NCBI RefSeq assembly: GCF_015594925.2 | Contig: NZ_CP087590.1 | Span: 3,534,001 to 3,598,000 of the forward strand | From: Vibrio sp. VB16 | GTDB lineage: Bacteria > Pseudomonadota > Gammaproteobacteria > Enterobacterales > Vibrionaceae | DNA: 64,000 nt | Direction of reading: 5' to 3' | In this document: piece after piece, positions 1 to 8,422 of the stretch | How positions within the stretch are numbered: position 1 is the stretch's first letter | Layout: each line of letters opens with the position of its first letter | Notes under the pieces: model-generated | Database searches by the model: none | What the model was told of the DNA's origin: nothing | The model's input: the letters and a program-made list of their open reading frames with translations, nothing else | Translations under genes and position numbers: made by a program

Positions 1-96
1 CAAGGCAACCAGATAGAGGCTAAACACGAAAAAGTGAATGGTGATGTGTACCCTATCGCAAATGGTGGCTTAACACTTTATAGAGACAAGCCATAG
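1..96 (+). CDS. C-terminal end of an unidentified protein (cut by window edge)
   Basis: A frame is open from the first base to a TAG at 94-96 and gives 31 residues ending in the motif LTLYRDKP. The DTW-domain gene starts 2 bases later, which would fit a tightly packed operon. The fragment is too short to name a family, and it could be a chance open frame. No function is proposed. Confidence 0.35.
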   Translation, partial: QGNQIEAKHEKVNGDVYPIANGGLTLYRDKP

Positions 97-97
97 A

Positions 98-706
98 ATG
101 TCCCAAATAGAATCACAATTAAAACCGTGTTTAAAATGCGGTTTTAAGTTTAATTGCCTGTGCGAAGAGACTCCGTACCTTGAAAGTAAAGTTAACATTG
201 CATTATTAATGCATCCCAACGAAATCAGGCGAGAAACAAATACAGGTAAATTGGTTTCAAAGAGCTTACCTGAAACGCTCAGGTTTACGTGGGATAGAGT
301 CACACCACCACAAGAACTAATCCAACTTATCAACAGCAATAACTTTAGACCGATACTGCTATTTCCCAGTGAAGACAGCACTATACTTGACGATAGAATA
401 ATCAATAAAAATGAGAAACCACCTCTGTTTATCATTTTAGATTCAACATGGCAGGAGGCGAATAAGATGATACGAAAGAGCCCATGGTTACAAACCCTAA
501 CAATGATGAAGTTATCGGGTATGTTAAATTCAGATTACTCATTACGACGTAATCAAGATAGTGGTCACTTATGTACATGTGAAACAGCATGTGAATTATT
601 GAGGCTATCTAATGAACCAATAAATGCCGATAGATTAATTGTTTTTTTTCACCACTATTTGGCGATATTTAAAGCAGACAGAAGCGGTCATAAGCAGATG
701 ACCTAA
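98..706 (+). CDS. DTW domain-containing protein, tRNA-uridine aminocarboxypropyltransferase family
   Basis: This 202-residue protein carries the family signature DSTW at about residues 115-118, followed by QEANKM and a proline-containing helix. Near the N-terminus, Cys 11, 14, 20 and 22 form a small zinc-ribbon-like cluster typical of DTW proteins. Members of the family (TapT/YfiP in E. coli) transfer the 3-amino-3-carboxypropyl group of S-adenosylmethionine to a uridine in tRNA, giving acp3U. A cytoplasmic tRNA-modification role is therefore likely, but the exact position modified cannot be read from sequence. A strong hairpin terminator follows the stop codon. It converges with the hem operon. 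Confidence 0.85.
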   Translation: MSQIESQLKPCLKCGFKFNCLCEETPYLESKVNIALLMHPNEIRRETNTGKLVSKSLPETLRFTWDRVTPPQELIQLINSNNFRPILLFPSEDSTILDDRIINKNEKPPLFIILDSTWQEANKMIRKSPWLQTLTMMKLSGMLNSDYSLRRNQDSGHLCTCETACELLRLSNEPINADRLIVFFHHYLAIFKADRSGHKQMT

Positions 707-711
707 TCGGC

Positions 712-765
712 AATATCTGAATATAAAAAAACCAGCTTACGCTGGTTTTTTTATATTCAGATATT
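712..765. terminator. Bidirectional terminator between the DTW gene and hemY
   Basis: A perfect 25-bp inverted repeat (712-736 and 741-765) surrounds a TTAC loop. A GC-containing core (CCAGC/GCTGG) is flanked by runs of A and T, so the structure can end transcription from both convergent genes. Confidence 0.9.
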
Positions 766-780
766 TCACGCTAATTGTCT

Positions 781-1962
781 TTATTTGGCACTAATCAACG
801 TCAACGCCTGTCTCGAGACATCATTTGCCGCATGAGTAAGATCTTGTTTTTCGAGAACCGTCGCTAAGGCAGAGTAATCCGATACATCAGCTCTAATCGA
901 AAGCGCTTTTTCTAGGTGTTGCTGCGCTTCAACCCACTTTTCATTCGTCATATACACTTTAGCTATTGCGCTATGGGCAACGGCATCTTCTGAGTTTTTC
1001 TTGATAAGCCCTTGCAACATCACAACTGCAGGATAATTATCGGCTAAATTCATGGTTGGTATTAACTGAATAAGAGCATCGTTATGCTGCTTTTTGAGTG
1101 ACTCAACAACCAAGCTATAGGCTTCAGAATCCGCGTGTCGTTCTATTAATTGCATGGCTAAACATGCAACGATTTCTTCATCATGACGAGTCTTTCGAGG
1201 AAAGCTATTCCAAAGTGCAATCGCACCTTCAGAGCCTTTCGATCTAGCAACTTCTATGATCAAACCACATTGAGCTTGTTTAGAAAGCTTAGATTGTTCT
1301 TCAGAATCAATAAGCTTAGCCTTGGCTAACCTAGGTAAGATTTCTAATAAAAGCGCCCAATGTTCCAGATTAATATACGTAATCTTAAGTAGATTCAGTA
1401 CCATCGAATTCGTAGCATGAGCACTTTGTAATGTGGACAAAGTAATAAATGATTGCTCAAAATCTCGTTCACGAACTTGTTGGCGAGCTTTGGTTAACTC
1501 AACCGCTAATGTAGAGTTATCTTGCTGCTTTGCTAACTGTAGATATTTATCCCGCTTGTTGTTATCACCCATCTCTTGAGCGGCTTCTGACGCGATTAAA
1601 TAACACAGTAATGGCATATCATGGTGGTTCGCCCAACGAGTTACTTTTTTCTCCGCCGCTTGCCAATCGCCTTCTAGCAGCTTCACAATACCTTCGTTCG
1701 TATTTCTACGAGCTCGCTTAAGCTTACGAACACTAAACCAGTTCCATGTAGTACTGCTCATATTCAACGTTTTTTTGATCAGGTATTCCAAACCAAAAAG
1801 TGCCGCTAAAATACCAATAACAAAAATGACTAACGTCGTTACGCTCATTTCTATCGTTGTGTCAGCAATGGAAATCAGAACATAGCCTTGTTGCCCAGCA
1901 AACTGAGTACCCACAAAAAGCCCTATTCCAAGTGTCGCAAAGAGGAAAATCATTCGAATCAT
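781..1962 (-). CDS. hemY: HemY, TPR membrane protein of the haem operon
   Basis: 393 residues, close to the usual HemY length. There are two N-terminal membrane segments (about residues 3-22 and 40-60). A cytoplasmic alpha-helical part follows, whose C-terminal third reads as tetratricopeptide repeats (for example AIAKVYMTNEKWVEAQQHLEKAL split over about 330-355). HemY of gamma-proteobacteria is an inner-membrane protein encoded with the early tetrapyrrole enzymes. Its proposed role is to scaffold or regulate haem synthesis rather than to catalyse a step, and it is unrelated to the Bacillus oxidase of the same name. The gene overlaps hemX by 4 bases, so translation is probably coupled. It is the last gene of hemCDXY. 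Confidence 0.92.
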   Translation of the reverse strand: MIRMIFLFATLGIGLFVGTQFAGQQGYVLISIADTTIEMSVTTLVIFVIGILAALFGLEYLIKKTLNMSSTTWNWFSVRKLKRARRNTNEGIVKLLEGDWQAAEKKVTRWANHHDMPLLCYLIASEAAQEMGDNNKRDKYLQLAKQQDNSTLAVELTKARQQVRERDFEQSFITLSTLQSAHATNSMVLNLLKITYINLEHWALLLEILPRLAKAKLIDSEEQSKLSKQAQCGLIIEVARSKGSEGAIALWNSFPRKTRHDEEIVACLAMQLIERHADSEAYSLVVESLKKQHNDALIQLIPTMNLADNYPAVVMLQGLIKKNSEDAVAHSAIAKVYMTNEKWVEAQQHLEKALSIRADVSDYSALATVLEKQDLTHAANDVSRQALTLISAK

Positions 1963-3236
1963 TGTTTATCCTCCATGGTCATACTGGTAACTTGACGACG
2001 AAGACGATCATTAATGACATCTTGAAGTGCTTTTTGTGACACCAGTTTAACGGGGTATTTAACCTCGATATTTTGTCCAGAAAGCTGCTGAATAGACTTA
2101 TTAAACTGCACTACTGCAGGATCATCGAGTTTAAAAAACTGCATCGTCCATTCATCTGCAGTCTTCAATGAACTTTGGTAGATCGCTTGGTTTTCATTAT
2201 AGACAGCACGAATTGCTGTCTCAATTTTACCTTTCACATTTTCTTTCAAATAATAATGCTGTTTCGGTGCGAGAAGCGGGATTACATTGCCTTCACGGGT
2301 ACGGAAAGTTATAAACTGTTCAGAAAAATCCGTCAATGACGTCAATAGATTGTCTTGCCAGTCATAAATATCCGTTGATACCTTCTTGTGTTCTACAACA
2401 GGCGTCTCAGGTAAAATCGCGTTCGCTAACGGTAAAGTATCAATTTGTTGTTGCAGACTAATTAGCCTTAATACCAATCCATCTTTATCAATTAATGGGA
2501 CCGATTTAAGCGTGGTAATATCTTTTGCCATTTCTTTACGTAATGGCATTAAACTCGGATCATTGAGCAGAGATATTCGTTGATCGGCACTCTCCATCAA
2601 TTGAGTCGCACTCACCACGTCTTTTTCTAAAAATAGCTTTCTTCCAGCTAGTTTTACTAAGTAGTCAGATTCAGCTAGAAGCCAATCGTTTGGTCGTCTA
2701 CCCGCTACATCGGCTAGAGCAACTTGTAGACTTTTGATACTCTCGTGTTGCTGAGTAATCGCCGTGTCTGCTTTATTATATGCTTCATCTGCTTTTGCCG
2801 CGGCTAACGCTTCTGTTGAGGAAAGTCGTTGATCTAGCTGATTACTCATACTATTTATTTGCGCTTCTAGTTGAGCAAGTTGGGATTGATGTTGGACATT
2901 CTGCTGATTAAATACAAAAGCAGCGCCACCAGCAAATAAAAGAGAAATAACAATGGCCAAAGTGCCAAGTTTAACGCCTCGTTTGCCCTGTTTTTCTTCA
3001 AATTGAACCGGATCGATTGGAGAGTTTCCTTGGTCACTTTTTACAGACTGACCATCAGAGGTAGCTTTTGAAGAAGTAGAATCGGCACCACTCTCTGCTT
3101 TCTTACCCTCGACCAAGGTTTCAGAAGAGGTTTCCAACTTCTTTTTTACTTTTACAGACGTGTCTTTCAACGCCGTATCATTTGATTGAAGTTCGTTGAT
3201 TTCAGGTTCTGTTTGCCCGTTTTTTTTATTTGTCAT
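1959..3236 (-). CDS. hemX: HemX, membrane-anchored coiled-coil protein of the haem operon
   Basis: 425 residues. A charged, low-complexity N-terminal region rich in Lys, Ser and Glu (1-85) precedes one transmembrane helix (about 89-110). Next come a coiled coil (about 111-170) and a helical C-terminal domain. This is the HemX architecture, often labelled uroporphyrinogen-III C-methyltransferase although no methyltransferase motif is present. It is an inner-membrane protein thought to work with HemY in tetrapyrrole synthesis. It overlaps hemD by 11 bases and hemY by 4. The long Lys/Glu-rich N-terminus is poorly conserved in the family and probably disordered. Confidence 0.9.
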   Translation of the reverse strand: MTNKKNGQTEPEINELQSNDTALKDTSVKVKKKLETSSETLVEGKKAESGADSTSSKATSDGQSVKSDQGNSPIDPVQFEEKQGKRGVKLGTLAIVISLLFAGGAAFVFNQQNVQHQSQLAQLEAQINSMSNQLDQRLSSTEALAAAKADEAYNKADTAITQQHESIKSLQVALADVAGRRPNDWLLAESDYLVKLAGRKLFLEKDVVSATQLMESADQRISLLNDPSLMPLRKEMAKDITTLKSVPLIDKDGLVLRLISLQQQIDTLPLANAILPETPVVEHKKVSTDIYDWQDNLLTSLTDFSEQFITFRTREGNVIPLLAPKQHYYLKENVKGKIETAIRAVYNENQAIYQSSLKTADEWTMQFFKLDDPAVVQFNKSIQQLSGQNIEVKYPVKLVSQKALQDVINDRLRRQVTSMTMEDKQ

Positions 3237-3984
3237 GTACTTGTCCTGTTGTGCATTGCTGTTGAATAACAGCGACTAAATCGGGGTTGGATGCACTACC
3301 CGAAACCGCTACTTCATGAAATCCAAGCCTTCGAGCTAACGTTGCAATTCTATTGCTTGGCACGATAAGCTTTTGCTCAAAAAGCCAGTTATGCTCATTA
3401 TTAGGGATCATGTTGAAGAAATAGTCCAACTGTTCTCCACTCGTCAATACTATATGGTCAACGTTATTTTTTTTCCAATTCTTAACACTAGAGTTTCCGT
3501 CAAATGAAAGCGTTTGACGTTGGTATACTTCACAATACTCAACTCTAGCGCCTCTTTTAAGTAATTCATCCCGGATGAGCTCCCGTCCTCCATTGCCTCT
3601 CAATATTGTCACTTTGGTATTGATAAGCTTTGATAGTAGAGGAAGTCTCAATAAATGTTCACTATCACTCACTTGCGGATAGTGTACTTTCTGAGCGGTA
3701 ACTTCGCTGAGTTTATCCGCTGTTTTTTGACCGATGGCAAAATATCGAATGGAATCGGGCCAAGATTGCATTTCAGATTGCAACACTCTGCCGGCCCATT
3801 CAACTGCTGCTTTACTTACCGCAATAACCAAATCAGAATTTTTTAATGTCTTGTGGAGGCGACAACTGTCCTTGCCCTCGGAGAACTGTATCAAAGGCTG
3901 ATAAATAACTTGGATACCACAAGAAGAAAGCGCATCACAAAGCGCTTCTCCGTCTGGGCTAGGCCTAGTTATTAATACGACCAT
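3226..3984 (-). CDS. hemD: Uroporphyrinogen-III synthase
   Basis: 252 residues, the normal length. HemD closes hydroxymethylbilane to uroporphyrinogen III with inversion of ring D, in the cytoplasm. The family is weakly conserved, and what can be seen is the typical start VLITRPSPDGEAL, the motif FAIGQKTADKL near residue 100, ILRGNGGRELIRDEL near 125, and the VLTSGEQLDYF segment near 180. The assignment is strengthened by position: it begins 2 bases after the hemC stop codon and runs into hemX. Confidence 0.92.
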   Translation of the reverse strand: MVVLITRPSPDGEALCDALSSCGIQVIYQPLIQFSEGKDSCRLHKTLKNSDLVIAVSKAAVEWAGRVLQSEMQSWPDSIRYFAIGQKTADKLSEVTAQKVHYPQVSDSEHLLRLPLLSKLINTKVTILRGNGGRELIRDELLKRGARVEYCEVYQRQTLSFDGNSSVKNWKKNNVDHIVLTSGEQLDYFFNMIPNNEHNWLFEQKLIVPSNRIATLARRLGFHEVAVSGSASNPDLVAVIQQQCTTGQVHDK

Positions 3985-3986
3985 AC

Positions 3987-4925
3987 TTACTCGTGGTCGC
4001 TATATAGCTTTTCTAAAATCTCTTTTGCTCCGTCAGCAAGAAGCTGATTGGCAAGCTCGACACCTAAGATTTCTCCATCTTTACGATTTCCGCGGATCTC
4101 TCCTCGAACCATTTTGCTACCATCGGGTTCTCCAACTAAAGCGCGTAACCAGATTTTATCACCGTCTAAAAGAGAGTAACTACCAATAGGTACCTGACAA
4201 CCACCCTCCAAAGTTAGATTCATCGCGCGTTCACAACGCACTCTATCTGCTGTGTCGGCGTGATTTAATGGTTCCAAAAGCTTCAATATGCGCTCATCAT
4301 CAACTCGGCATTCAATCCCTACAGCACCTTGACCAACCGCTGGTAAGGATTGCTCTGGTTCGATATAGCTTCTAATTCGTTCCTTTAACTCAAGGCGCTT
4401 TAACCCGGCAGCAGCAAGAATAATTGCATCGTAATCGCCGGCATCAAGTTTACCTAACCGAGTACCGACGTTGCCGCGTAATTCTTTGATAACAAGATCT
4501 GGGCGAGCTTCCAAAAGCTGACATTGACGACGCAAGCTACAGGTGCCGACAATCGAACCCAGCGGCAACTCATCAATAGACCCATAAGTATTTGAGACGA
4601 ACGCATCTCTCGGGTCTTCTCTCTTACAAATAGTGACAAGACCTAACCCCTCAGGGAAGCCTACTGGTACATCTTTCATTGAGTGGACAGCAAGATCGGC
4701 GCGTCCTTCTAACATAGCAACTTCTAACTCTTTAACAAAAAGGCCTTTTCCACCAATTTTTGCCAATGGAGAATCAAGAATGATATCCCCCTTAGTCACC
4801 ATGGTAACCAACTCGACTTCTAGGCCAGGGTGAGCGGCTTGCAAGGCATCTCTAACAAAATATGCTTGCCATAAAGCAAGAGGGCTCTTACGAGTAGCGA
4901 TTCTTACCGGAGTGTTATCTGTCAT
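3987..4925 (-). CDS. hemC: Porphobilinogen deaminase (hydroxymethylbilane synthase)
   Basis: 312 residues. The enzyme polymerises four porphobilinogens to hydroxymethylbilane on a dipyrromethane cofactor. The cofactor-attaching cysteine is Cys243 in LEGGCQVPIGSY. The catalytic aspartate lies in HSMKDVP (Asp85). The substrate-binding arginines are in TCSLRRQ and ELRGNVGTRLGKL. It is the first gene of the minus-strand operon hemC-hemD-hemX-hemY, and it is divergent from cyaA across a 355-bp intergenic region, the same arrangement as in enterobacteria. No truncation or unusual residue was seen. Confidence 0.97.
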   Translation of the reverse strand: MTDNTPVRIATRKSPLALWQAYFVRDALQAAHPGLEVELVTMVTKGDIILDSPLAKIGGKGLFVKELEVAMLEGRADLAVHSMKDVPVGFPEGLGLVTICKREDPRDAFVSNTYGSIDELPLGSIVGTCSLRRQCQLLEARPDLVIKELRGNVGTRLGKLDAGDYDAIILAAAGLKRLELKERIRSYIEPEQSLPAVGQGAVGIECRVDDERILKLLEPLNHADTADRVRCERAMNLTLEGGCQVPIGSYSLLDGDKIWLRALVGEPDGSKMVRGEIRGNRKDGEILGVELANQLLADGAKEILEKLYSDHE

Positions 4926-5055
4926 GGAAATTCCGAATATTTACTTTTTAATTGACTACAATTTTATTATCCTACCATCCAATCTAAGTCACATATATCG
5001 ATTGTTATAAGGTCTGATAAATTGTGCTTGTTTCTTGCTTAAATGACAAAAAATA

Positions 5056-5071
5056 TGTGATGTTTATCTCA
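5056..5071. promoter_or_regulatory. Candidate CRP-cAMP site upstream of cyaA
   Basis: The 16-base sequence TGTGATGTTTATCTCA matches the CRP left half-site TGTGA exactly and the right half-site in 4 of 5 bases (TCTCA for TCACA), with the standard 6-base spacer. It lies about 50 bases before the expected cyaA transcription start. Autoregulation of cyaA by CRP is known in E. coli. The site itself is a prediction. Confidence 0.5.
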
Positions 5072-5078
5072 ATAAAAG

Positions 5079-5106
5079 TTACACTTATATTAGTGCTCTC
5101 TATATT
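5079..5106 (+). promoter_or_regulatory. Candidate cyaA promoter
   Basis: A -35-like TTACAC (5079-5084) and a -10-like TATATT (5101-5106) are separated by 16 bases. This leaves an untranslated leader of about 170 bases before the TTG start of cyaA. The candidate CRP site lies just upstream. Confidence 0.45.
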
Positions 5107-5280
5107 ACGACACTCTCGATTGAGGGTTGAAATGAATGGCGGGTAAACAGCTTAGAAATAACCATATTAATTGTAATTTCTTTACCTCGCTCGCTAAAAG
5201 TGTTAAATTGATCACGTTTTGTAACGTACATAGAATAAAAACTAAACAGAACTAGAATTTATCAGACCAAGGAATACACC

Positions 5281-7815
5281 TTGCAGGCTTATATCCAAAC
5301 AATAATCAGTAGAATTGACTCTCTGAATCAGCAGCGCATCGAGCGCGCGTTGGCGATTATGGATCAAAAAGGCAAGCAAGTTTTCAATCTTATTCCTACC
5401 CTTCTTCATTACAACCATCCCGCAGTTCCTGGCTATTATGACAAACCCGTCCCATATGGAGTCCATTCTTTAGAAGAAAACGATATTCAGACACAGTTTA
5501 TCGCTCAAATTTCAGCTACCCAATCAGAACCTATAGAACCTGATAGCGAGGCTCATATTTTAGGGCTATACACCATGGGCAGTACCTCTTCTATCGGTCA
5601 AAGTACATCCAGTGATCTCGATATATGGGTTTGTGTGTCACCAGAGATGGGGGATGATGAACGCTCTCATCTTGGTAATAAATGCTTACTGATTACTGAG
5701 TGGGCTAAAGGCTACGGTATCGAGGCCAACTTTTTCTTAATGGATGAAGAGCGCTTCAGAAGCAACCACTCCGAAGAGATGACTGGTGATAACTGCGGTT
5801 CCTCTCAACACTTACTATTACTTGATGAATTCTATCGTTCTGCTGTTCGGTTAGCTGGTCAGCGCCTTTTGTGGCAAATCGTACCTCCAGAGATGGAGGA
5901 ATGTTATCAAGAGTACGTTGACCAACTGTGTAAGACAGGACATATCAATTGCTACGATTGGATCGACTTTGGCGAGCTAAATCGAATTCCTGCGGAAGAA
6001 TATTTTGGTTCGAACTTATGGCAGTTATATAAAAGTATCGACTCCCCTTACAAATCAGTATTAAAGGCCATCCTTTTAGAAGCCTATTCTTGGGAATACC
6101 CGAATACTCAACTTTTGAGTGTCGATAGCAAACGTCGATTTTTTGCCTATGAACCTGACCTATATAGCATGGATTCGTATTATCTCATGCTCGATAAAGT
6201 CACTACCTACCTAGAACGTATTCAAGATTACACCCGTCTAGACTTAGTTCGTCGTTGTTTCTACCTTAAAACCCATGAAAAACTTTCTCGTACCCCAGGT
6301 GCTGGCTCTGTAGAGTGGCGTCGTAAAATACTGGGCAAAATGACTAAGAGTTGGAATTGGGATCATAACGTCATTGCTGAATTAGATGACCGTCGCAACT
6401 GGAAAGTAGAACAGGTAAAAGTTGTCCATGATGGGTTACTTGATGCTCTAATGTTGAGTTATCGTAACCTAATACAGTTTGCTAGGCGCAACGATATAAC
6501 GTCAGCTATCAGTCCTCAGGACATTAGCATATTAGCAAGAAAGCTCTACGCCGCCTTTGAAGTACTTCCCGGAAAAGTAACGTTACTCAATCCGCAAATT
6601 TCACCGGACCTTCATGAACCCGACCTAAGTTTTATTCAGGTACAAAAAGGACGTACAAATCCGTCTGGATGGTATCTCTATAAGCAGCCTCTTATCGCAA
6701 ATAAACTGATTGGTTCCAAAAGTCTTGAGCACAATGAATACTTAAGTAAATTGGTAGCATGGTCATTTTTTAATGGGTTAATTACCGAATCTACTCGATT
6801 AAATTCGGTAGTGAAAGATGCACAACTTGATATAGACAAGTTCTATCAAATGGTCAGTGATTTACGAAATACTTTTTCTCTACGTAAACGCCGGCCTTCA
6901 ATGCAGGCTTTGGGCAGTCCGTGTGAAATCAGCCAAATGGCAATGTTCATCAACTTCGAGAATGATCCGAGCGCTCAACATATTCCGCGTTCACTTAAAG
7001 TTGATGTGAAGAACGTAGATATATTTAGTTTTGGTGAAGAAGCCATAAGCTTAGTTGGCAGCGTTGACTTGGTATATCGTAACTCTTGGCATGAAGTTAG
7101 AACCATGCACTTTACCGGTGATGCCGCAATATTAGATGCATTAAAAACCATCCTGGGCAAAATGCACCAAGATGCCGTTCCACCAGAGTCGGTTGATGTT
7201 TTCTGCTACAGTAAAAACTTAAGAGGCGTCATTCGTAATACTGTTTACCAATTACTTGCCGAATGCATTGATATGCGTTTGAAGCCAGTAGAAGAACAAA
7301 CGAATCGAAAATTCAAAGCGATTAAAGTCGCAAATCAAATGTTTGGTCTATTCTTCGAAAGAAGAGGGGTATCAGTTCAGAAATTAGAAAACTCGGTAGA
7401 TTTTTATCGCAGCATATCAACCAATAAATTAAATGGCTCACCGTTATCAATGCTTGATAAAGAGCGAGACTATCATTTACCACCTGTCGTCGATAGTTTT
7501 GCGAGTGAAGGCTTGGTTCAGTTCTTTTTCGAAGATACCGCTGATGGTTTCAACATCTATGTTTTAGATGAAGAAAACTCTTTAGAGGTTTACCACCAGT
7601 TTAACGGCAGTAAAGATGACATGATAAATAACGTTAATCGATTCTATACCTCTAGCCATGGTACTGAAAGCGAAGACCTCTGTTTGATTAACTTCAATCT
7701 TCCACAGTATTACCAAATTATTCATCCTAAAGATGACACTAGCAATAGCTACGTTGCACCGTACCGCAATGATAATTGCGTTCAATCAAAACCTTCTAAG
7801 GCAGTTAATGCCTAG
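5281..7815 (+). CDS. cyaA: Class I adenylate cyclase
   Basis: 844 residues, full length for the enterobacterial-type (class I) enzyme that makes cyclic AMP from ATP, the ligand of CRP. The nucleotidyltransferase active site is visible at about residues 98-117: GS at 100-101 and the metal-binding DLD at 112-114. The long C-terminal half is the regulatory region that in E. coli responds to the sugar phosphotransferase system. The start is TTG, preceded by AAGGA at an ideal distance. A UUG start is also used in E. coli cyaA and keeps expression low. The gene is divergent from hemC and convergent with cyaY. Confidence 0.97.
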   Translation: MQAYIQTIISRIDSLNQQRIERALAIMDQKGKQVFNLIPTLLHYNHPAVPGYYDKPVPYGVHSLEENDIQTQFIAQISATQSEPIEPDSEAHILGLYTMGSTSSIGQSTSSDLDIWVCVSPEMGDDERSHLGNKCLLITEWAKGYGIEANFFLMDEERFRSNHSEEMTGDNCGSSQHLLLLDEFYRSAVRLAGQRLLWQIVPPEMEECYQEYVDQLCKTGHINCYDWIDFGELNRIPAEEYFGSNLWQLYKSIDSPYKSVLKAILLEAYSWEYPNTQLLSVDSKRRFFAYEPDLYSMDSYYLMLDKVTTYLERIQDYTRLDLVRRCFYLKTHEKLSRTPGAGSVEWRRKILGKMTKSWNWDHNVIAELDDRRNWKVEQVKVVHDGLLDALMLSYRNLIQFARRNDITSAISPQDISILARKLYAAFEVLPGKVTLLNPQISPDLHEPDLSFIQVQKGRTNPSGWYLYKQPLIANKLIGSKSLEHNEYLSKLVAWSFFNGLITESTRLNSVVKDAQLDIDKFYQMVSDLRNTFSLRKRRPSMQALGSPCEISQMAMFINFENDPSAQHIPRSLKVDVKNVDIFSFGEEAISLVGSVDLVYRNSWHEVRTMHFTGDAAILDALKTILGKMHQDAVPPESVDVFCYSKNLRGVIRNTVYQLLAECIDMRLKPVEEQTNRKFKAIKVANQMFGLFFERRGVSVQKLENSVDFYRSISTNKLNGSPLSMLDKERDYHLPPVVDSFASEGLVQFFFEDTADGFNIYVLDEENSLEVYHQFNGSKDDMINNVNRFYTSSHGTESEDLCLINFNLPQYYQIIHPKDDTSNSYVAPYRNDNCVQSKPSKAVNA

Positions 7816-7885
7816 GATTTGTTAATACTCGTCACCCACTCCCATTTAATAGGGAATGAATGATTCGCATTATTAGAAAACGTCT

Positions 7886-8203
7886 TTATTCATCCCAGTC
7901 AATATCTTCACCTGCTTGCTTGCCACATTCATTTTTCACAAATGAGAAAAACTCAGAACCTGTTTTTGAACAGATCCATTTGTCATCTATGTACGAAAAA
8001 TGAAATCCGCCAGATTTTGATGCCAACCAGATCTCTTTCATTGGTTCTTGTTTATTAATAACTATTTGACTTCTATCACTAAATTCTAAATTCATTACAT
8101 TTCCAATGATTTCAAAATCAACATCCGCACCAGAATCATCAATCATCTCTTCCAGTTGATTAAACACTTCATCTACGATTTGATGATATTCAGTATCATT
8201 CAT
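7886..8203 (-). CDS. cyaY: Frataxin-like iron donor CyaY
   Basis: 105 residues, the usual frataxin length. The acidic N-terminal helix (HQIVDEVFNQLEEMIDD) and the beta-sheet segment with the conserved tryptophans (EIWLASKSGGFHFSY, then WICS) are present. CyaY binds iron and modulates IscS-dependent Fe-S cluster assembly in the cytoplasm. It sits opposite lptM-lysA, exactly as in other gamma-proteobacteria, and is transcribed towards cyaA. Confidence 0.93.
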   Translation of the reverse strand: MNDTEYHQIVDEVFNQLEEMIDDSGADVDFEIIGNVMNLEFSDRSQIVINKQEPMKEIWLASKSGGFHFSYIDDKWICSKTGSEFFSFVKNECGKQAGEDIDWDE

Positions 8204-8279
8204 CCTGCTCTATCCTATTGCTTTTCTTATTAGTAGTGCGATTATAGAGGGCATTGAATCAATAATCACGAATTGCACC

Positions 8280-8402
8280 ATGAAAAAAATTATCGCGGGA
8301 CTCTGCTTGTTATCAACATTAAGTTTAGCTGGTTGTGGAAATACAGGATCACTCTATATGCCAGAAGATGCGCCACAAGAAAGTGAACAAACGCAATCGT
8401 AA
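8280..8402 (+). CDS. lptM: LPS translocon maturation lipoprotein LptM (YifL)
   Basis: A 40-residue open frame starts at the ATG at 8280 and ends with TAA. It has a Lys-Lys N-terminus, a hydrophobic stretch and a lipobox LAGC with the modified cysteine at residue 19, followed by G-N-T-G-S-L-Y-M-P, which matches the short conserved post-cysteine motif of the YifL/LptM family. LptM is an outer-membrane lipoprotein that helps LptD fold and form its disulfides. The position between cyaY and lysA is the conserved one. It is easily missed because of its size. Confidence 0.88.
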   Translation: MKKIIAGLCLLSTLSLAGCGNTGSLYMPEDAPQESEQTQS

Positions 8403-8422
8403 TTTGTTAAGGAAAGAATACA

